A stretch of 64,000 nt of DNA, taken from assembly GCF_000152845.1 (NCBI RefSeq), contig NZ_CH902584.1, forward strand, positions 3,575,562 to 3,639,561, read 5' to 3'. The notes beneath the pieces were generated by a model, which saw only the letters and a program-made list of their open reading frames with translations, was not told where the DNA came from and did no database searches. Made by a program: the position numbers and the translations under genes. The number at the start of each line of letters is the position of its first letter. The stretch's first letter is position 1. This DNA comes from Roseovarius sp. 217 (GTDB taxonomy: Bacteria > Pseudomonadota > Alphaproteobacteria > Rhodobacterales > Rhodobacteraceae). Of this stretch, positions 1 through 9,842 are shown piece by piece.

Positions 1-255
1 ATCGACCAGCACAAGCTCGACGTCGGCAGCCTCCATCGCTTGGTGAAGCTCCTCAAGCTTGCCCTTACCAAAGAGACGACCAGCATCGGGTTTGCGCAGG
101 CGCACCACATCCGACCCGACCACGTCGATATCCGGCAAAGCCTGCGCCAAAGCCACGGCTTCTTCGAGTGCTAAAGCAGGCTCACGTGTGCGGCTTGCAC
201 CGGCTATCTCGGGGTGGATGACCCAGGCCCTTGTGATCGGGCGTGCATGGTCCAT
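1..255 (-). CDS. hflX: HflX ribosome-associated GTPase, N-terminal part (cut by window edge)
   Basis: Only the first 85 codons lie in the window; the gene runs off position 1. The visible part begins [17 protein letters not shown] and contains RLFGKGKLEEL, which matches the glycine-rich, nucleotide-binding N-terminal signature of HflX; the GTPase domain itself is outside. HflX is a GTPase that binds the 50S subunit and helps rescue stalled or hibernating ribosomes. The ATG shares one base with the hfq stop (TGATG), so it is translationally coupled to hfq, the common hfq-hflX arrangement in proteobacteria. The identification rests on this fragment plus synteny. Confidence 0.9.
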   Translation of the reverse strand, partial: MDHARPITRAWVIHPEIAGASRTREPALALEEAVALAQALPDIDVVGSDVVRLRKPDAGRLFGKGKLEELHQAMEAADVELVLVD

Positions 256-494
256 CAATTGGGTTCATCACCGTCATAGAGATTCACGGGCTGCGAGGGC
301 ATGATGGTTGACACCGCATGCTTGTAAACAAGCTGCGACTGACCGTCTCGGCGCAGCAGAATGCAGAAATTGTCAAACCAAGTGATCACACCCTGCAACT
401 TGACCCCGTTGATCAGAAAGACGGTCACAGGAATTTTGGTCTTGCGTACCTGATTCAGAAAAGCGTCCTGCAAATTTTGTCGATCAGAAGCCAT
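255..494 (-). CDS. hfq: RNA chaperone Hfq
   Basis: The 79-residue protein is the usual size of a compact alphaproteobacterial Hfq. The Sm1 motif lies around residues 22-50 ([20 protein letters not shown]) and the Sm2 motif YKHAVSTI at 57-64, with the YKHA residues that line the RNA-binding pore. The acidic C-terminal tail is very short. Hfq forms a hexameric ring that pairs small RNAs with mRNAs. The sequence GGAAG sits just upstream of the ATG. The stop overlaps the hflX start, and trkH lies 145 bases upstream on the same strand. Confidence 0.97.
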   Translation of the reverse strand: MASDRQNLQDAFLNQVRKTKIPVTVFLINGVKLQGVITWFDNFCILLRRDGQSQLVYKHAVSTIMPSQPVNLYDGDEPN

Positions 495-639
495 GCGTCT
501 TCCTGCCTTTTTTTATTGCGCGCACCGCGAACCGGCGCGAGGGGTCTTACATATGCAAAAGAGTATGTCTTGCCCTTGCGAGAGTTTCCAGCCCAAAAAT
601 AAAATCGTTCCAATCTGAAAGGTTGATAGGCACGGGGTG

Positions 640-2160
640 CTAGTCTCGCCAGATGGACGGATTGAGCAATGCAATAAGGGCCAAAGTCTCGAGTCGTCCC
701 AATACCATCGCCATCGCATAGACCATCTTGGCCCCGGCGCTCAGCTCCAACAAGCGGATTGGCGCCTCACTCGCGGTGAGGATCAATGGTCCAGTCGTTG
801 AGAGGCCCGATATGGTAAGAATCAGTGCGGATTCGAACCCTTGGCCAAAGAGCGTCAACAGCGCTGTGACAAAGGTAAGTGACATCGCAAATAGCATGAA
901 GAAAACCCATGCAATATAGGCCCCCTGACGCCGGATACGTCGCCCGAGGCCGGTTGCCCGCCCGACCGAGGAGGGATGCACCAGACGCTCGGTTTCGCGT
1001 CGTGCATGCAGATAGAGCGCATAGACCCGCAGCAGTTTCACACCACCTGCCGTCGTCGCCACTCCACCGCCAATCAGGGACAATCCCAATAATATGAGTC
1101 CAGGGGTGCCCAAGCCTGACCAGTCGCGCGCCTCTTGCCAGTCCGCGCTCTCAAAGCCTGTGGTGGATAGAAACGACAGCACGGTAAAGAGCGCGCCCCA
1201 GAGTGCCCGTAGCGCCACACGCCAGTCTCCAGTTTCCTCTATGCCCAAGGTCGCAAGCCAATGACGCACAATCAGGATCAGGGGAACACCGATCACCAGC
1301 ATGACGCCAAGCCGGAACTCTGGATCATTGATGACACCCGGCCGCGCGGCGGTAATCGTATCGGATGAGAAAGTAAGCCGGGACAGTGAAAAAAAGAGAA
1401 AGAGAAAAATAGCAAATTCACCAGCAAAGCCCGCAGCGCCATTCTGTAGGCCTCCAATCGAGGATATGCCGCTGGTCGCCATGGTTGACATCGCATGCAC
1501 CGCTGCGACAAAGGCGCGCTCCCCACCAATCATCAGGATGATCCAGAGCGCAGCTGTCAGCCCGATATAGACCGGCGCCAATACGGCCGTGGATTGTGCC
1601 AATCGCTTGGCCGGGGCTGCTCGCTCAAACCGGCCAAGCACTGTCTCATCCTGCCCCGGTTCGCCGCGTGCTGTAACTTCGAAACCGCCGAGGCTGAGCG
1701 GTGCCAGAACCGCAGACGCTGAAATCCAGATCAGGAGCCCCCCGCTCCAGCCTACCAGTGCACGCCACAAATGCAGACTGTCCTTCAAACGCCCCGGCGC
1801 ATCAAAGAGCGAAGCGCCGGTGGTCGTGAAGCTGGATACCATTTCGAAATATGCATTGAGGAATGTGGTATTTCTGACCCCTTCATAGAAGGGCAGCGCC
1901 AGAAAGACTGGCAGCAAGAGATAGGCTAGCAAGAGCGAAATCAGATTTTGCGTATCGTTCATCTTTTGATTGGTTCGGCCGGACAGAGCCAACCCCACGC
2001 TCATAACCAAAGCCAGTCCAAGAATACCGGAAAAAGCAAAGGCTCGCCCCACGCCGCTGTAGCCGCGCATCGCCGCGTCGATGGCAGGCAGAAACATAAG
2101 AAACGCCGCCACCCCAGCGAGGATCAGGATCAGGGGAAATGTCAGAAGCCGGGCGATCAT
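640..2160 (-). CDS. trkH: Trk potassium uptake membrane subunit TrkH
   Basis: The 506-residue integral membrane protein belongs to the TrkH/KtrB K+ transporter family. Four pore-loop signatures are visible in order: TTTGAS, MATSGIS, LSTTGFE and LSTTGPL, one per repeat, as expected of the pseudo-fourfold selectivity filter. The start was taken at MIARLLTFPLILILAG, only four bases after the trkA stop. A longer frame extending into trkA adds residues that do not look like a membrane protein and was discarded. It works with the cytosolic gating protein TrkA encoded immediately upstream. Confidence 0.95.
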   Translation of the reverse strand: MIARLLTFPLILILAGVAAFLMFLPAIDAAMRGYSGVGRAFAFSGILGLALVMSVGLALSGRTNQKMNDTQNLISLLLAYLLLPVFLALPFYEGVRNTTFLNAYFEMVSSFTTTGASLFDAPGRLKDSLHLWRALVGWSGGLLIWISASAVLAPLSLGGFEVTARGEPGQDETVLGRFERAAPAKRLAQSTAVLAPVYIGLTAALWIILMIGGERAFVAAVHAMSTMATSGISSIGGLQNGAAGFAGEFAIFLFLFFSLSRLTFSSDTITAARPGVINDPEFRLGVMLVIGVPLILIVRHWLATLGIEETGDWRVALRALWGALFTVLSFLSTTGFESADWQEARDWSGLGTPGLILLGLSLIGGGVATTAGGVKLLRVYALYLHARRETERLVHPSSVGRATGLGRRIRRQGAYIAWVFFMLFAMSLTFVTALLTLFGQGFESALILTISGLSTTGPLILTASEAPIRLLELSAGAKMVYAMAMVLGRLETLALIALLNPSIWRD

Positions 2161-2164
2161 GGGA

Positions 2165-3544
2165 TCAAAAGAAGTCGATCGAGACCTGCAACAGCTGTTC
2201 AACCGCCGCCACATCTGCCGCCATTGCAAATATCACGATCACATCGCCCGCCTCCACCCGAAGGCCGCCTGCGGGCTTGTAGATCTTGCCGCCCTTGCGC
2301 ACCGCTCCAACCAGCACGCCCTCGGGAAAGTCGATGTCGCGGATGGCCGCGCCCGCAATGGAAGAGGTCGACATCACTTCTGCCTCGATCACTTCGCCCT
2401 CGGCATCACCTATGGAATAGACTCCGCGTACCTTGCCGTGACGGATATGCCGCAGAATCGAGCTTACAGTCGTCGCACGCGGGTTAATATAGGCGTCGAT
2501 GCCCAAGGGTTCGAGTAGTGGCACCATCGTCGGGTCATTGATCAACGCCACGGCAAATGGGCACCCTTCGGACTTGGCGCGCACGGCGGCCAGCATGTTG
2601 GTCTTGTCGTCATCAGTCACAACCAAAACCGCATCTGCGCGCGATATCCCCGCCTCGGCCAAGAGGGCGGCGTTGAGACCATCTCCGTTCAGAACAATCG
2701 TGCGCTCCAGCGCATCCGCCGCACGCTCTGCCTGAGGCCGGCTTTTCTCGATCACCTTGGCGCGGATACGACCGCCCTGTCTCGTCTCAAGCGCCTGCGC
2801 CACCGCAAGACCGATATTGCCGCCCCCGATAATGACCACCCGCTCCTGTTTCTTTTGCGATTTGCCGAACACCTCGAGTGTGCGTGGCACATCTTCCACC
2901 GGGGCAAAAAGATAGCACTCGTCCCCTTCAAAGAGCTGATCACCTGCTTCAGGCGCAAACAGTCGTCCCTCACGACGAACCGCCAGAACCACCACACGCA
3001 GAGTTGAGAAGAGATCGCTCAACTGGCGCAACGGCGTATTGAGGACCGGACAGTCCTCTTCGAGCCTGATGCCCATGAGTTGCGCTTGCCCGCCCATGAA
3101 CATTTCGGTGTCGAATGCAGCGGGTGCCGCGAGGCGTTGCAACGCGGCCTGCGCCACCTCTCGTTCGGGACTGATCACGACGTCGATCGGCATGTGATCG
3201 CGGCGGTAGAGATCGGAATAGATCGCATCGAGATAAGACTGACTGCGCAGTCGCGCAATCTTGCGACTGATGCCAAAGACCGAGTGTGCCACCTGACAGG
3301 TCACCATGTTGACCTCATCCGAATAGGTGGCCGCGATAATCATGTCCGCATCGCGCGCGCCTGCCCGCTCAAGCACATCGGGGTAAGAGGCAAAGCCCGT
3401 GATCCCCTGCACATCGAGCGTTTCGGTGGCGCGGCGCACAAGATCCGGGTTGTTGTCCACAACCGTAACATCGTTGCGCTCGCCCGAGAGATGCCGTGCG
3501 ATCTGCCAGCCGACTTGGCCAGCCCCGCAGATGATGACCTTCAT
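2165..3544 (-). CDS. trkA: Trk potassium transport regulator TrkA
   Basis: At 459 residues this is the normal length for TrkA. It has two tandem RCK units: the first Rossmann motif is ICGAGQVGWQIA at residues 5-16, the second IIGGGNIGLAVAQ near residue 238, and each is followed by a RCK-C subdomain. TrkA binds NAD(H) or adenine nucleotides and gates TrkH. The order trkA-trkH-hfq-hflX on one strand suggests a single transcript, although the 145-base trkH-hfq spacer could hold a separate hfq promoter. Confidence 0.96.
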   Translation of the reverse strand: MKVIICGAGQVGWQIARHLSGERNDVTVVDNNPDLVRRATETLDVQGITGFASYPDVLERAGARDADMIIAATYSDEVNMVTCQVAHSVFGISRKIARLRSQSYLDAIYSDLYRRDHMPIDVVISPEREVAQAALQRLAAPAAFDTEMFMGGQAQLMGIRLEEDCPVLNTPLRQLSDLFSTLRVVVLAVRREGRLFAPEAGDQLFEGDECYLFAPVEDVPRTLEVFGKSQKKQERVVIIGGGNIGLAVAQALETRQGGRIRAKVIEKSRPQAERAADALERTIVLNGDGLNAALLAEAGISRADAVLVVTDDDKTNMLAAVRAKSEGCPFAVALINDPTMVPLLEPLGIDAYINPRATTVSSILRHIRHGKVRGVYSIGDAEGEVIEAEVMSTSSIAGAAIRDIDFPEGVLVGAVRKGGKIYKPAGGLRVEAGDVIVIFAMAADVAAVEQLLQVSIDFF

Positions 3545-3614
3545 CGTCTTCGCCTCACCTTGACTGAGCCTGCTGCATGACAGATGGCCCCCGCCCGGTC
3601 AATTGCGTTCTGGT

Positions 3615-4130
3615 TCAGGCGCGCGCACCGGTTGCCGCATGATCGAGCCAATCGAGAATGCGCGCGAGGTCCGGGCTGAGCGCTTCTGCCAGCCCATCGG
3701 AAAAGGCCAACAGATGCGGCGCGTTCAGCCGATTTGCCCCAACCAGCACCGGCACGTCCCGGCTCAGTGCCTCGGCAATCAGATTGCGAAACCCGCGCCC
3801 CTCGGCCTCGTGCTTGCCGAATTTGTTGACGATGACCAGATCGCAGCCCTCCGCTAGCCGTGCCTCGGCTGCGGCGACCGCCAGCTCGAGCGCCGATGGG
3901 TCCAACCGACAGCCGCGCGCACCAGGTCCTAGACTTTGAGAGATGCGGATCACCGGTCCGTCCGGCAGCACCTCGACATCCATGTCGCAGGGTCGATCAG
4001 CACCGCAATTGGTGTTTACCTGTACCGTTCCGCACAAACGCAGGCCGCGCGCCTGCGCCGCTCGCGCCACGTCATGCAACAAAAGATCGGTTTCCCCCCG
4101 ACCTTCTGCCATAACATAGCCGATCCGCAT
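3615..4130 (-). CDS. DUF2478 family protein
   Basis: A 171-residue cytosolic protein that I place in the DUF2478 family from its overall pattern: MRIGYVMAEGRGETDLLL at the start, NTNCGADRPCDMDVEVLPDG in the middle, and the hallmark NKFGKHEAEGRGFRN near residues 101-115. Members are predicted P-loop-like nucleotide-binding proteins and in some genomes sit beside molybdate transport genes; no biochemical role is established that I know of. It lies between trkA and rnj on the same strand, 18 bases after the rnj-side neighbour, so co-transcription is possible. Confidence 0.8.
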   Translation of the reverse strand: MRIGYVMAEGRGETDLLLHDVARAAQARGLRLCGTVQVNTNCGADRPCDMDVEVLPDGPVIRISQSLGPGARGCRLDPSALELAVAAAEARLAEGCDLVIVNKFGKHEAEGRGFRNLIAEALSRDVPVLVGANRLNAPHLLAFSDGLAEALSPDLARILDWLDHAATGARA

Positions 4131-4148
4131 ACCTCTGCCCTCTCTGGC

Positions 4149-5816
4149 TCAGACCGTCAGGCGACTGATGACCACCGTCACCTCTGGCCGCTTGCCGATC
4201 TCGGTCTGGGCGCTTTGCCGTGCGACACGGCGCAACCCCTCTTCGAGCTTGTCATCGTCAGTCAGTGTCTTGGCCCCTGCCCGCCCCATGAACTGCGCGA
4301 GATCCTCTTCCAGGACATCTACGAGGGGCGCGCGGCTGCGCCCAGTCTCGGCAAGGCCCATGACCTCGACCCAAGGCTCACCCAAAGGCTCGTCTTCTTC
4401 ATCGAGGATGACATTGATCATCACATGCCCGTTCAAGGCCATTCGGATACGGTCCCGGACCACGCCATCCATCGCCCCCACCTGCACAGACCCATCCAGA
4501 TAGGTGCGACCGGTCTCGACATATTCAGCAATTTTGGGTGCTGTGCCACTGAGATCAATCATCATCCCATTGACTGCCAGAACACCCTTGAGCCGGTTGG
4601 CATTGGCCAGTTTGACGTGCTCGCGCAGGTGTCGATGTTCACCATGCATCGGAATGACCATCTGCGGTTTGATAAGCTTGTGCATCTCATCGAGATCAGG
4701 GCGGTTGGCATGGCCCGAGACGTGATAGCGGTCATCGCCCTCGACCACATCGACACCCATTTCAGAAAATTGGTTGATGATGCGAATGACGCCGCGCTCG
4801 TTACCGGGAATGGTCTTGGATGAGAACAGGAACGTGTCACCATCCTTGAGGACGATGCCGTTGTATTTGCCATTGGCAAGTTGCGCACTGGCCGCACGCC
4901 GCTCGCCCTGACTGCCGGTGACAATCAACATCAGACTGTCGCGCGGTACGGAGCCCGCTTCTTCCGGACTGATCGTCTTGGGAAATCCCTTGAGCACGCC
5001 TGTGGCTTGCGCTGCCTCGATCATCCGCTGCATTGCACGTCCCATGAGACAGACAGAGCGTCCCGCCCGGACGCCAGCCTCGGCCAACGATTTGACGCGC
5101 GCAACATTGCTGGCAAATGTCGTGCAAACGAACATACCCTTGGAGGCCGCAACCAGATCCGTGATCGGTCCGCCCACTGTGCTCTCGGAGCGTCCTTCGT
5201 GATGGCTAAACACATTGGTAGAGTCACAAACAAGCGCCTTGACACCCGGCTCTGAGAGGCTGGCCCAGAGATCACGGTCAAACGGCTCTCCAACCACCGG
5301 ATCGAGGTCGATCTTGAAGTCCCCGGTATGCACGATGCGCCCACCGGCGCTATCAATCACCAGACCAGAGCTTTCCGGGATAGAGTGCGAAAGCGGCACG
5401 AATCCAACCGTGAACGGTCCCGCTGCCACAGTTTCTGGCCAAGGGGAAACGGTCTTGACCGCCTTGTCAGGGTGGCCATGTTCTTCCATTTTGCGGCGCG
5501 CGATATTGGCGGTAAACGCGCGTGCGTACACCGGCGCGCCAAGACGCCCGTAATAATGCGCGACGGCGCCAACGTGATCCTCATGTGCATGAGTAATAAA
5601 GATCGCCTCAAGCTGCCCCTTACGCGCCTCAAGCCAACTGATATCTGGCAGGATCAGATCAACCCCGGGTGTCCCGTCCATATCCGGAAAAGTAACCCCC
5701 AAGTCGACAAGGATCAGTCGCTCCTTGCCCGGTTTACCATAGCCGTAGACATAGGCGTTCATACCAATTTCGCCCGCCCCTCCGAGGGGCAGGTAGATAA
5801 GTCGTTCGCTACTCAT
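4149..5816 (-). CDS. rnj: Ribonuclease J
   Basis: A 555-residue RNase of the beta-CASP metallo-beta-lactamase family. The zinc-binding motif HAHEDH is at residues 76-81, a further histidine motif is LSHSIPESSG near 145, and the beta-CASP/C-terminal metal ligand motif MHGEHRHLREH is near 390. RNase J is a 5'-3' exonuclease and endonuclease in mRNA decay and rRNA maturation. The ATG lies six bases after the coaX stop, so birA-coaX-rnj reads as one operon. Confidence 0.95.
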   Translation of the reverse strand: MSSERLIYLPLGGAGEIGMNAYVYGYGKPGKERLILVDLGVTFPDMDGTPGVDLILPDISWLEARKGQLEAIFITHAHEDHVGAVAHYYGRLGAPVYARAFTANIARRKMEEHGHPDKAVKTVSPWPETVAAGPFTVGFVPLSHSIPESSGLVIDSAGGRIVHTGDFKIDLDPVVGEPFDRDLWASLSEPGVKALVCDSTNVFSHHEGRSESTVGGPITDLVAASKGMFVCTTFASNVARVKSLAEAGVRAGRSVCLMGRAMQRMIEAAQATGVLKGFPKTISPEEAGSVPRDSLMLIVTGSQGERRAASAQLANGKYNGIVLKDGDTFLFSSKTIPGNERGVIRIINQFSEMGVDVVEGDDRYHVSGHANRPDLDEMHKLIKPQMVIPMHGEHRHLREHVKLANANRLKGVLAVNGMMIDLSGTAPKIAEYVETGRTYLDGSVQVGAMDGVVRDRIRMALNGHVMINVILDEEDEPLGEPWVEVMGLAETGRSRAPLVDVLEEDLAQFMGRAGAKTLTDDDKLEEGLRRVARQSAQTEIGKRPEVTVVISRLTV

Positions 5817-5822
5817 GGGGCG

Positions 5823-6593
5823 TCAGCCCTCCTTATTATATGCGTATATCACGGTCAGGCCGTGCATCGTCAGATTGTCCTCGAACATGTCGAACACGTC
5901 CGTACCTTGCTGGAAGAGAGGTGCCAGCCCACCCGTTGCGATCACCCTCATGGTGCGGCCACGCTCGGCCTTTATCCGTTCACATAGCCCATTGATCAGA
6001 CCGACATAACCCCAGAATACGCCGGACTGCATGCAATCGACGGTATTCGTGCCAATCACGCGCTCTGGTTTGGTGACGTCGATATGGGGCAAGGCGGCGG
6101 CGGCTTCATGCAGTGCCTGCAACGACAGGTTGACCCCCGGCGCGATCACGCCGCCGATGTAGGCCCCATCGTTGTCGATCACGTCAAAGGTGGTCGCGGT
6201 GCCGAAATCCACCACGATCAGGTCGCCGCCATAGAGGTCGAATCCAGCCACCGTATTCACCAGTCGATCCGGTCCCACTTGGGTGCCCGCATCCACTCGC
6301 ACATCGACGGGCAGGCGGCACTCGGGTTTGCCGACCACGATTGGGCGGCAATTGAAATAGCGATCCGAGAACACCCGGAGATTGAACACCACGCGCGGCA
6401 CGGTGGACGAGATGATGACGCCGTTAATATCGGCCTTTATCCCGTAGTGGTGCAGTAAAGTCTTGAACCAGACGAAATACTGGTCGGCAGTGCGTTGATG
6501 ATCCGTGGCGGTGCGCAGCGTGCAGAGAAATTTCTGTCCGTCCCAGATTGAAAACACCGTGTTGGTATTGCCGCAATCAATCGCCAAGAGCAT
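5823..6593 (-). CDS. coaX: Type III pantothenate kinase
   Basis: The 256-residue protein has the CoaX fold signatures: an N-terminal phosphate-binding loop MLLAIDCGNTNTVFSIWDG, the pantothenate-binding region DRLVNTVAGF, and the catalytic DFGTATTFDVI segment. It phosphorylates pantothenate, the first step of coenzyme A synthesis. It is tightly packed between birA (18-base gap) and rnj (6-base gap). CoaX and BirA form a small cofactor module with RNase J that is widespread in this order. Confidence 0.96.
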   Translation of the reverse strand: MLLAIDCGNTNTVFSIWDGQKFLCTLRTATDHQRTADQYFVWFKTLLHHYGIKADINGVIISSTVPRVVFNLRVFSDRYFNCRPIVVGKPECRLPVDVRVDAGTQVGPDRLVNTVAGFDLYGGDLIVVDFGTATTFDVIDNDGAYIGGVIAPGVNLSLQALHEAAAALPHIDVTKPERVIGTNTVDCMQSGVFWGYVGLINGLCERIKAERGRTMRVIATGGLAPLFQQGTDVFDMFEDNLTMHGLTVIYAYNKEG

Positions 6594-6611
6594 GCGCCCG
6601 GCCCCTTTTCG

Positions 6612-7376
6612 TCAGAAAAACACTTCGGCGGCCGCGATCGTCTGCCGTCCCATTGCGGTCAATAGAACAAGATTGCCAGCCTCGTCCACCGTTTGAAACG
6701 TGCCCTCATAGACCTCGCGGGTCGTGCGGGCGGTAATCACTTCGCCTAGGCGCGCTGCCCGCGCCAACCAAGCGGTGCGTATGGGCGCAAATCCATAGGT
6801 GACGAACTGCGACTCAAGTCGCGCATAGGCGGGGGCGAGCAAGTCCAGGAACTCCTCAGGGTCAAGAACGATCCCGGTCTCAGACAGGAGCGATACAGGC
6901 CGCAACGCGCCTTGCTCGACCTCGGACACGTCAGGGGCGCTGCACAGATTCACCCCGATGCCGATGGCAAAATGGCTGAGGCTGCCCCCCGCCCCGGCGC
7001 TTTCCAGCAATATCCCCGCCAGTTTGCCCCCGTTCAGAAGCACGTCATTCGGCCACTTGAGAGCAAAGACCTCGGCCCGCCCGGTGGCAGCGACCAGTGC
7101 CTCAAAGAGCGCCAGCGACGCTACGAAAGACCGCAGCGCCACACGGTCCGGACTCTCGGTCGGACGCATCACCAAAGTGGCGGCAAAATTGCCTGCCGGA
7201 TTGACCCATGCCCGGCCTCGCCGCCCACGCGCCGCTGTCTGCTGATGTGCCAATATCCATTCTGGCCCCGTCAGGTAGGGCGCGAGCCGCGCGGCTTCGG
7301 CATTGGTGCTATCTACCGTGGTCAACACCCTGCGACCATAACCCGAAGGCCAGCCAGATCCCTGATCCATCTTCAC
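6612..7376 (-). CDS. birA: Biotin--[acetyl-CoA-carboxylase] ligase
   Basis: The 254-residue enzyme activates biotin to biotinyl-AMP and attaches it to the carboxylase carrier. The adenylate-binding loop AARGRRGRAW is at residues 48-57 and the catalytic ALKWPNDVLLNGGKLAGIL segment follows near 105. There is no N-terminal helix-turn-helix, so this is a class I ligase without repressor function. In many Rhodobacterales birA follows the nuo operon; here the gene upstream is gnd, a different neighbour. The start may be at M1 or M3. Confidence 0.94.
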   Translation of the reverse strand: MKMDQGSGWPSGYGRRVLTTVDSTNAEAARLAPYLTGPEWILAHQQTAARGRRGRAWVNPAGNFAATLVMRPTESPDRVALRSFVASLALFEALVAATGRAEVFALKWPNDVLLNGGKLAGILLESAGAGGSLSHFAIGIGVNLCSAPDVSEVEQGALRPVSLLSETGIVLDPEEFLDLLAPAYARLESQFVTYGFAPIRTAWLARAARLGEVITARTTREVYEGTFQTVDEAGNLVLLTAMGRQTIAAAEVFF

Positions 7377-7409
7377 CTTGCTCCACCTACGAAGAACCGA
7401 CGCGCGGTT

Positions 7410-8810
7410 TCAATCCCACCACGGACCATGATGCAGCCCGGTCCGACCCAGACGTTCAAATCCGTGATGGCCAAACATGTCACGCTGCGCCTGAATGATA
7501 TTGGCGCTGCCGTGACCCAGGCGCATACTGTCATACCATGCGAGTCCCGCCGAAAGTGCTGGGACCGGATGCCCGCCATGCACCGCACTACAGACCACCT
7601 GCCGCAGCGAGGGGATGCAGCGAGAAAGGGTCTGCGCCATTTGCGGTGACAAGATCAACTCATCCTGCGGCAATCCCAGATCGAACGCCGCAGCAATATC
7701 ATCGAGTAGGGCAGAGCGGATGATGCAGCCCGCCCGCCAGATACGAGCAATGGTGGCTGCATCAAGCGACCAGTGATACTCCTCTGACGCCGCTGAAAGT
7801 ATGCGAAAACCTTGGGCATATGCGAGAATGCGCGCGGCGAGAAAAGCCTCGGCCAGCACTTCGGGCGTGCCATCAAAAGCTCCGACCGCCCCACCAAGAA
7901 GGGTCTCGGCCCGCTGCCGAGTGTCCTTTTCCGAAGACCAGCCCCGTGCGCCCACCGCGGCCTCGATCATGCTGGCCGACTGACCCATACGCAGCGCCTC
8001 GATCACGGTCCAGCGCCCGGTGCCCTTTTGCCCCGCCGCATCCTTGATCACGTCGACCATCGGATGCCCTGTTTCGGGATCGGTGTAGGTCAAAAGCTGG
8101 GCCGTGATCTCGACCAGATAGGATTTCAAAAGTCCACGATCCCAATCGGCAAAGAGCGCGCCAATCTCGGCGGGGGGCATCGCGGATCCGTTGCGGAGCA
8201 GGCTGTATATTTCGGCGATCACTTGCATATCGGCATATTCAATGCCGTTGTGCACGGTCTTGACGAAATGCCCCGCCCCGTCCGGCCCCAGATGCGCTAC
8301 GCAAGGTGTGCCATCATATGTCGCGGCGATGGAAGTCAGGATTGGCTCTAGTTGCGCCCAACTGTGGCGGCTCCCGCCCAGCATCATCGACGGGCCATGA
8401 CGTGCGCCCGCCTCGCCGCCAGACACCCCCAAGCCGACGAAATGCAGATCGCGTTCAGTCAATTGGGCTGCACGACGGCGGGTATCGTGAAAATCGGCAT
8501 TGCCGCCGTCAATGACGGTGTCGCCGGGGCTAAGCAAAGGGGTAATCTCTTCCAGCATCGCGTCCATCGGCGCACCCGATGGGATCATGAAGAGGATGAC
8601 GCGCGGTGTCCTGAGGGCTGCGACAAAATCCGTCAGCCGCTCCTTTGGGTACAGCCGTGCTGAGAACGCAGATGCTTCTTCAACGAAAGGCGCGATCCAA
8701 TCAGTCTCACGATTGGTCACAGCCACATCAAAGCCGTGCTCGGCCATGTTGAGCGCCAAGGCGCTGCCCATTGTCCCAAGTCCGTAGATGCCGATCTGCG
8801 CCTGCGCCAT
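7410..8810 (-). CDS. gnd: 6-phosphogluconate dehydrogenase, decarboxylating
   Basis: The 466-residue enzyme oxidises 6-phosphogluconate to ribulose 5-phosphate with NADP+ in the oxidative pentose phosphate pathway. It shows the dinucleotide motif GLGTMG at residues 10-15, VIDGGNADFHDT, the substrate signature GVSGGEAGARHGPSMM, the catalytic HFVKTVHNGIEY, and the KGTGRWT motif. The C-terminal tail ANIIQAQRDMFGHHGFERLG is canonical. The start MAQAQIGIYGLG was preferred over an upstream in-frame codon because it places the Rossmann fold at the N-terminus. No zwf or pgl is beside it. Confidence 0.95.
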   Translation of the reverse strand: MAQAQIGIYGLGTMGSALALNMAEHGFDVAVTNRETDWIAPFVEEASAFSARLYPKERLTDFVAALRTPRVILFMIPSGAPMDAMLEEITPLLSPGDTVIDGGNADFHDTRRRAAQLTERDLHFVGLGVSGGEAGARHGPSMMLGGSRHSWAQLEPILTSIAATYDGTPCVAHLGPDGAGHFVKTVHNGIEYADMQVIAEIYSLLRNGSAMPPAEIGALFADWDRGLLKSYLVEITAQLLTYTDPETGHPMVDVIKDAAGQKGTGRWTVIEALRMGQSASMIEAAVGARGWSSEKDTRQRAETLLGGAVGAFDGTPEVLAEAFLAARILAYAQGFRILSAASEEYHWSLDAATIARIWRAGCIIRSALLDDIAAAFDLGLPQDELILSPQMAQTLSRCIPSLRQVVCSAVHGGHPVPALSAGLAWYDSMRLGHGSANIIQAQRDMFGHHGFERLGRTGLHHGPWWD

Positions 8811-8885
8811 TCGCCCCCCTGATACCGCTAACGCCACGATGTCAGGCTAAGCGGATTAGGGACGGTATTGCAAGCGGCTGTGTCT

Positions 8886-9812
8886 TCACACCCCAAGACA
8901 CCAGCGCATGACAGCTTTCTGTGCATGAAGGCGATTCTCCGCCTCATCAAAGATTACGGAGGTCGGTCCATCCATCACATCAGACGTCACCTCTTCGCCA
9001 CGATGAGCCGGCAGGCAGTGCATGAAAAGCGCATCGGGCTTCGCCGCTGCCATCAGTTTGTCATTGACCTGATAGGGCCGGAGCATGTTATGGCGGCGCT
9101 CCTTCATGGACTGGCTGTCATGCATACTGACCCAGGTGTCCGTGACGACAAGGTCGGCCCCGTCGACAGCCTTGAACGGATCGCGCTCAATCGTGATCGT
9201 GCTGCCTGCCTTGCGCGCAAGGCCGATGAACTCCGGCTCCGGGTCAAGCTGCATCGGGCCGGTAAACGTCAGGTCGAACCCGAATTGCCCAGCGGCGTGC
9301 AGCAAGGAGGCACAGACATTGTTGCCATCGCCGGACCAAACGACCTTTTTGCCTTGGATCGGGCCGCGGTGTTCCTCGTAGGTCAGGATATCAGCCATGA
9401 TCTGGCAGGGATGGGTGCGGTCCGTGAGGCCGTTGATCACCGGCACATCGGCATGCTCCGCCATTTCAAGAAGAACGGATTCATCAAAGGTCCGGATCAT
9501 GATCAAATCGACATATCGACTCATGACACGCGCGGTGTCGGCAATGGTTTCCCCATGCCCCAATTGCATATCGGCCCCCGAAAGCACCAAAGTCTGCCCG
9601 CCCATCTGCCGGACGCCCACATCAAAGGAAACGCGGGTCCGGGTTGAAGGTTTTTCGAAGATGAGCGCCACCATGCGCCCGGCCAGCGGTTGCTCGTCAT
9701 CCGGCGTGCCGCGCGGGCGGTCAGCGCGGGCCTCTTTCATGCTGCGGGCCTGATCAATCATAGCCCGGAGGTCAGCTTTAGATGTTTTGTGGATATCTAG
9801 AAAATGGGTCAT
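8886..9812 (-). CDS. argF: Ornithine carbamoyltransferase
   Basis: The 308-residue enzyme makes citrulline from ornithine and carbamoyl phosphate. The carbamoyl-phosphate loop STRTR is at residues 56-60, HPCQ at 134-137, and the ornithine loop [10 protein letters not shown] lies near the C-terminus. It follows argD on the same strand, giving an argD-argF pair of the arginine pathway. A hairpin-type repeat of about 50 bases sits in the argD-argF spacer. Confidence 0.96.
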   Translation of the reverse strand: MTHFLDIHKTSKADLRAMIDQARSMKEARADRPRGTPDDEQPLAGRMVALIFEKPSTRTRVSFDVGVRQMGGQTLVLSGADMQLGHGETIADTARVMSRYVDLIMIRTFDESVLLEMAEHADVPVINGLTDRTHPCQIMADILTYEEHRGPIQGKKVVWSGDGNNVCASLLHAAGQFGFDLTFTGPMQLDPEPEFIGLARKAGSTITIERDPFKAVDGADLVVTDTWVSMHDSQSMKERRHNMLRPYQVNDKLMAAAKPDALFMHCLPAHRGEEVTSDVMDGPTSVIFDEAENRLHAQKAVMRWCLGV

Positions 9813-9842
9813 GGACGTATCGCTTCTTCCTGGGAGGTTGCT

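Noticed and set aside
825..845. T-arm-like sequence GATTCGAACCC suggesting a tRNA
   Set aside because: It is inside the trkH coding frame and no cloverleaf arms can be formed around it.
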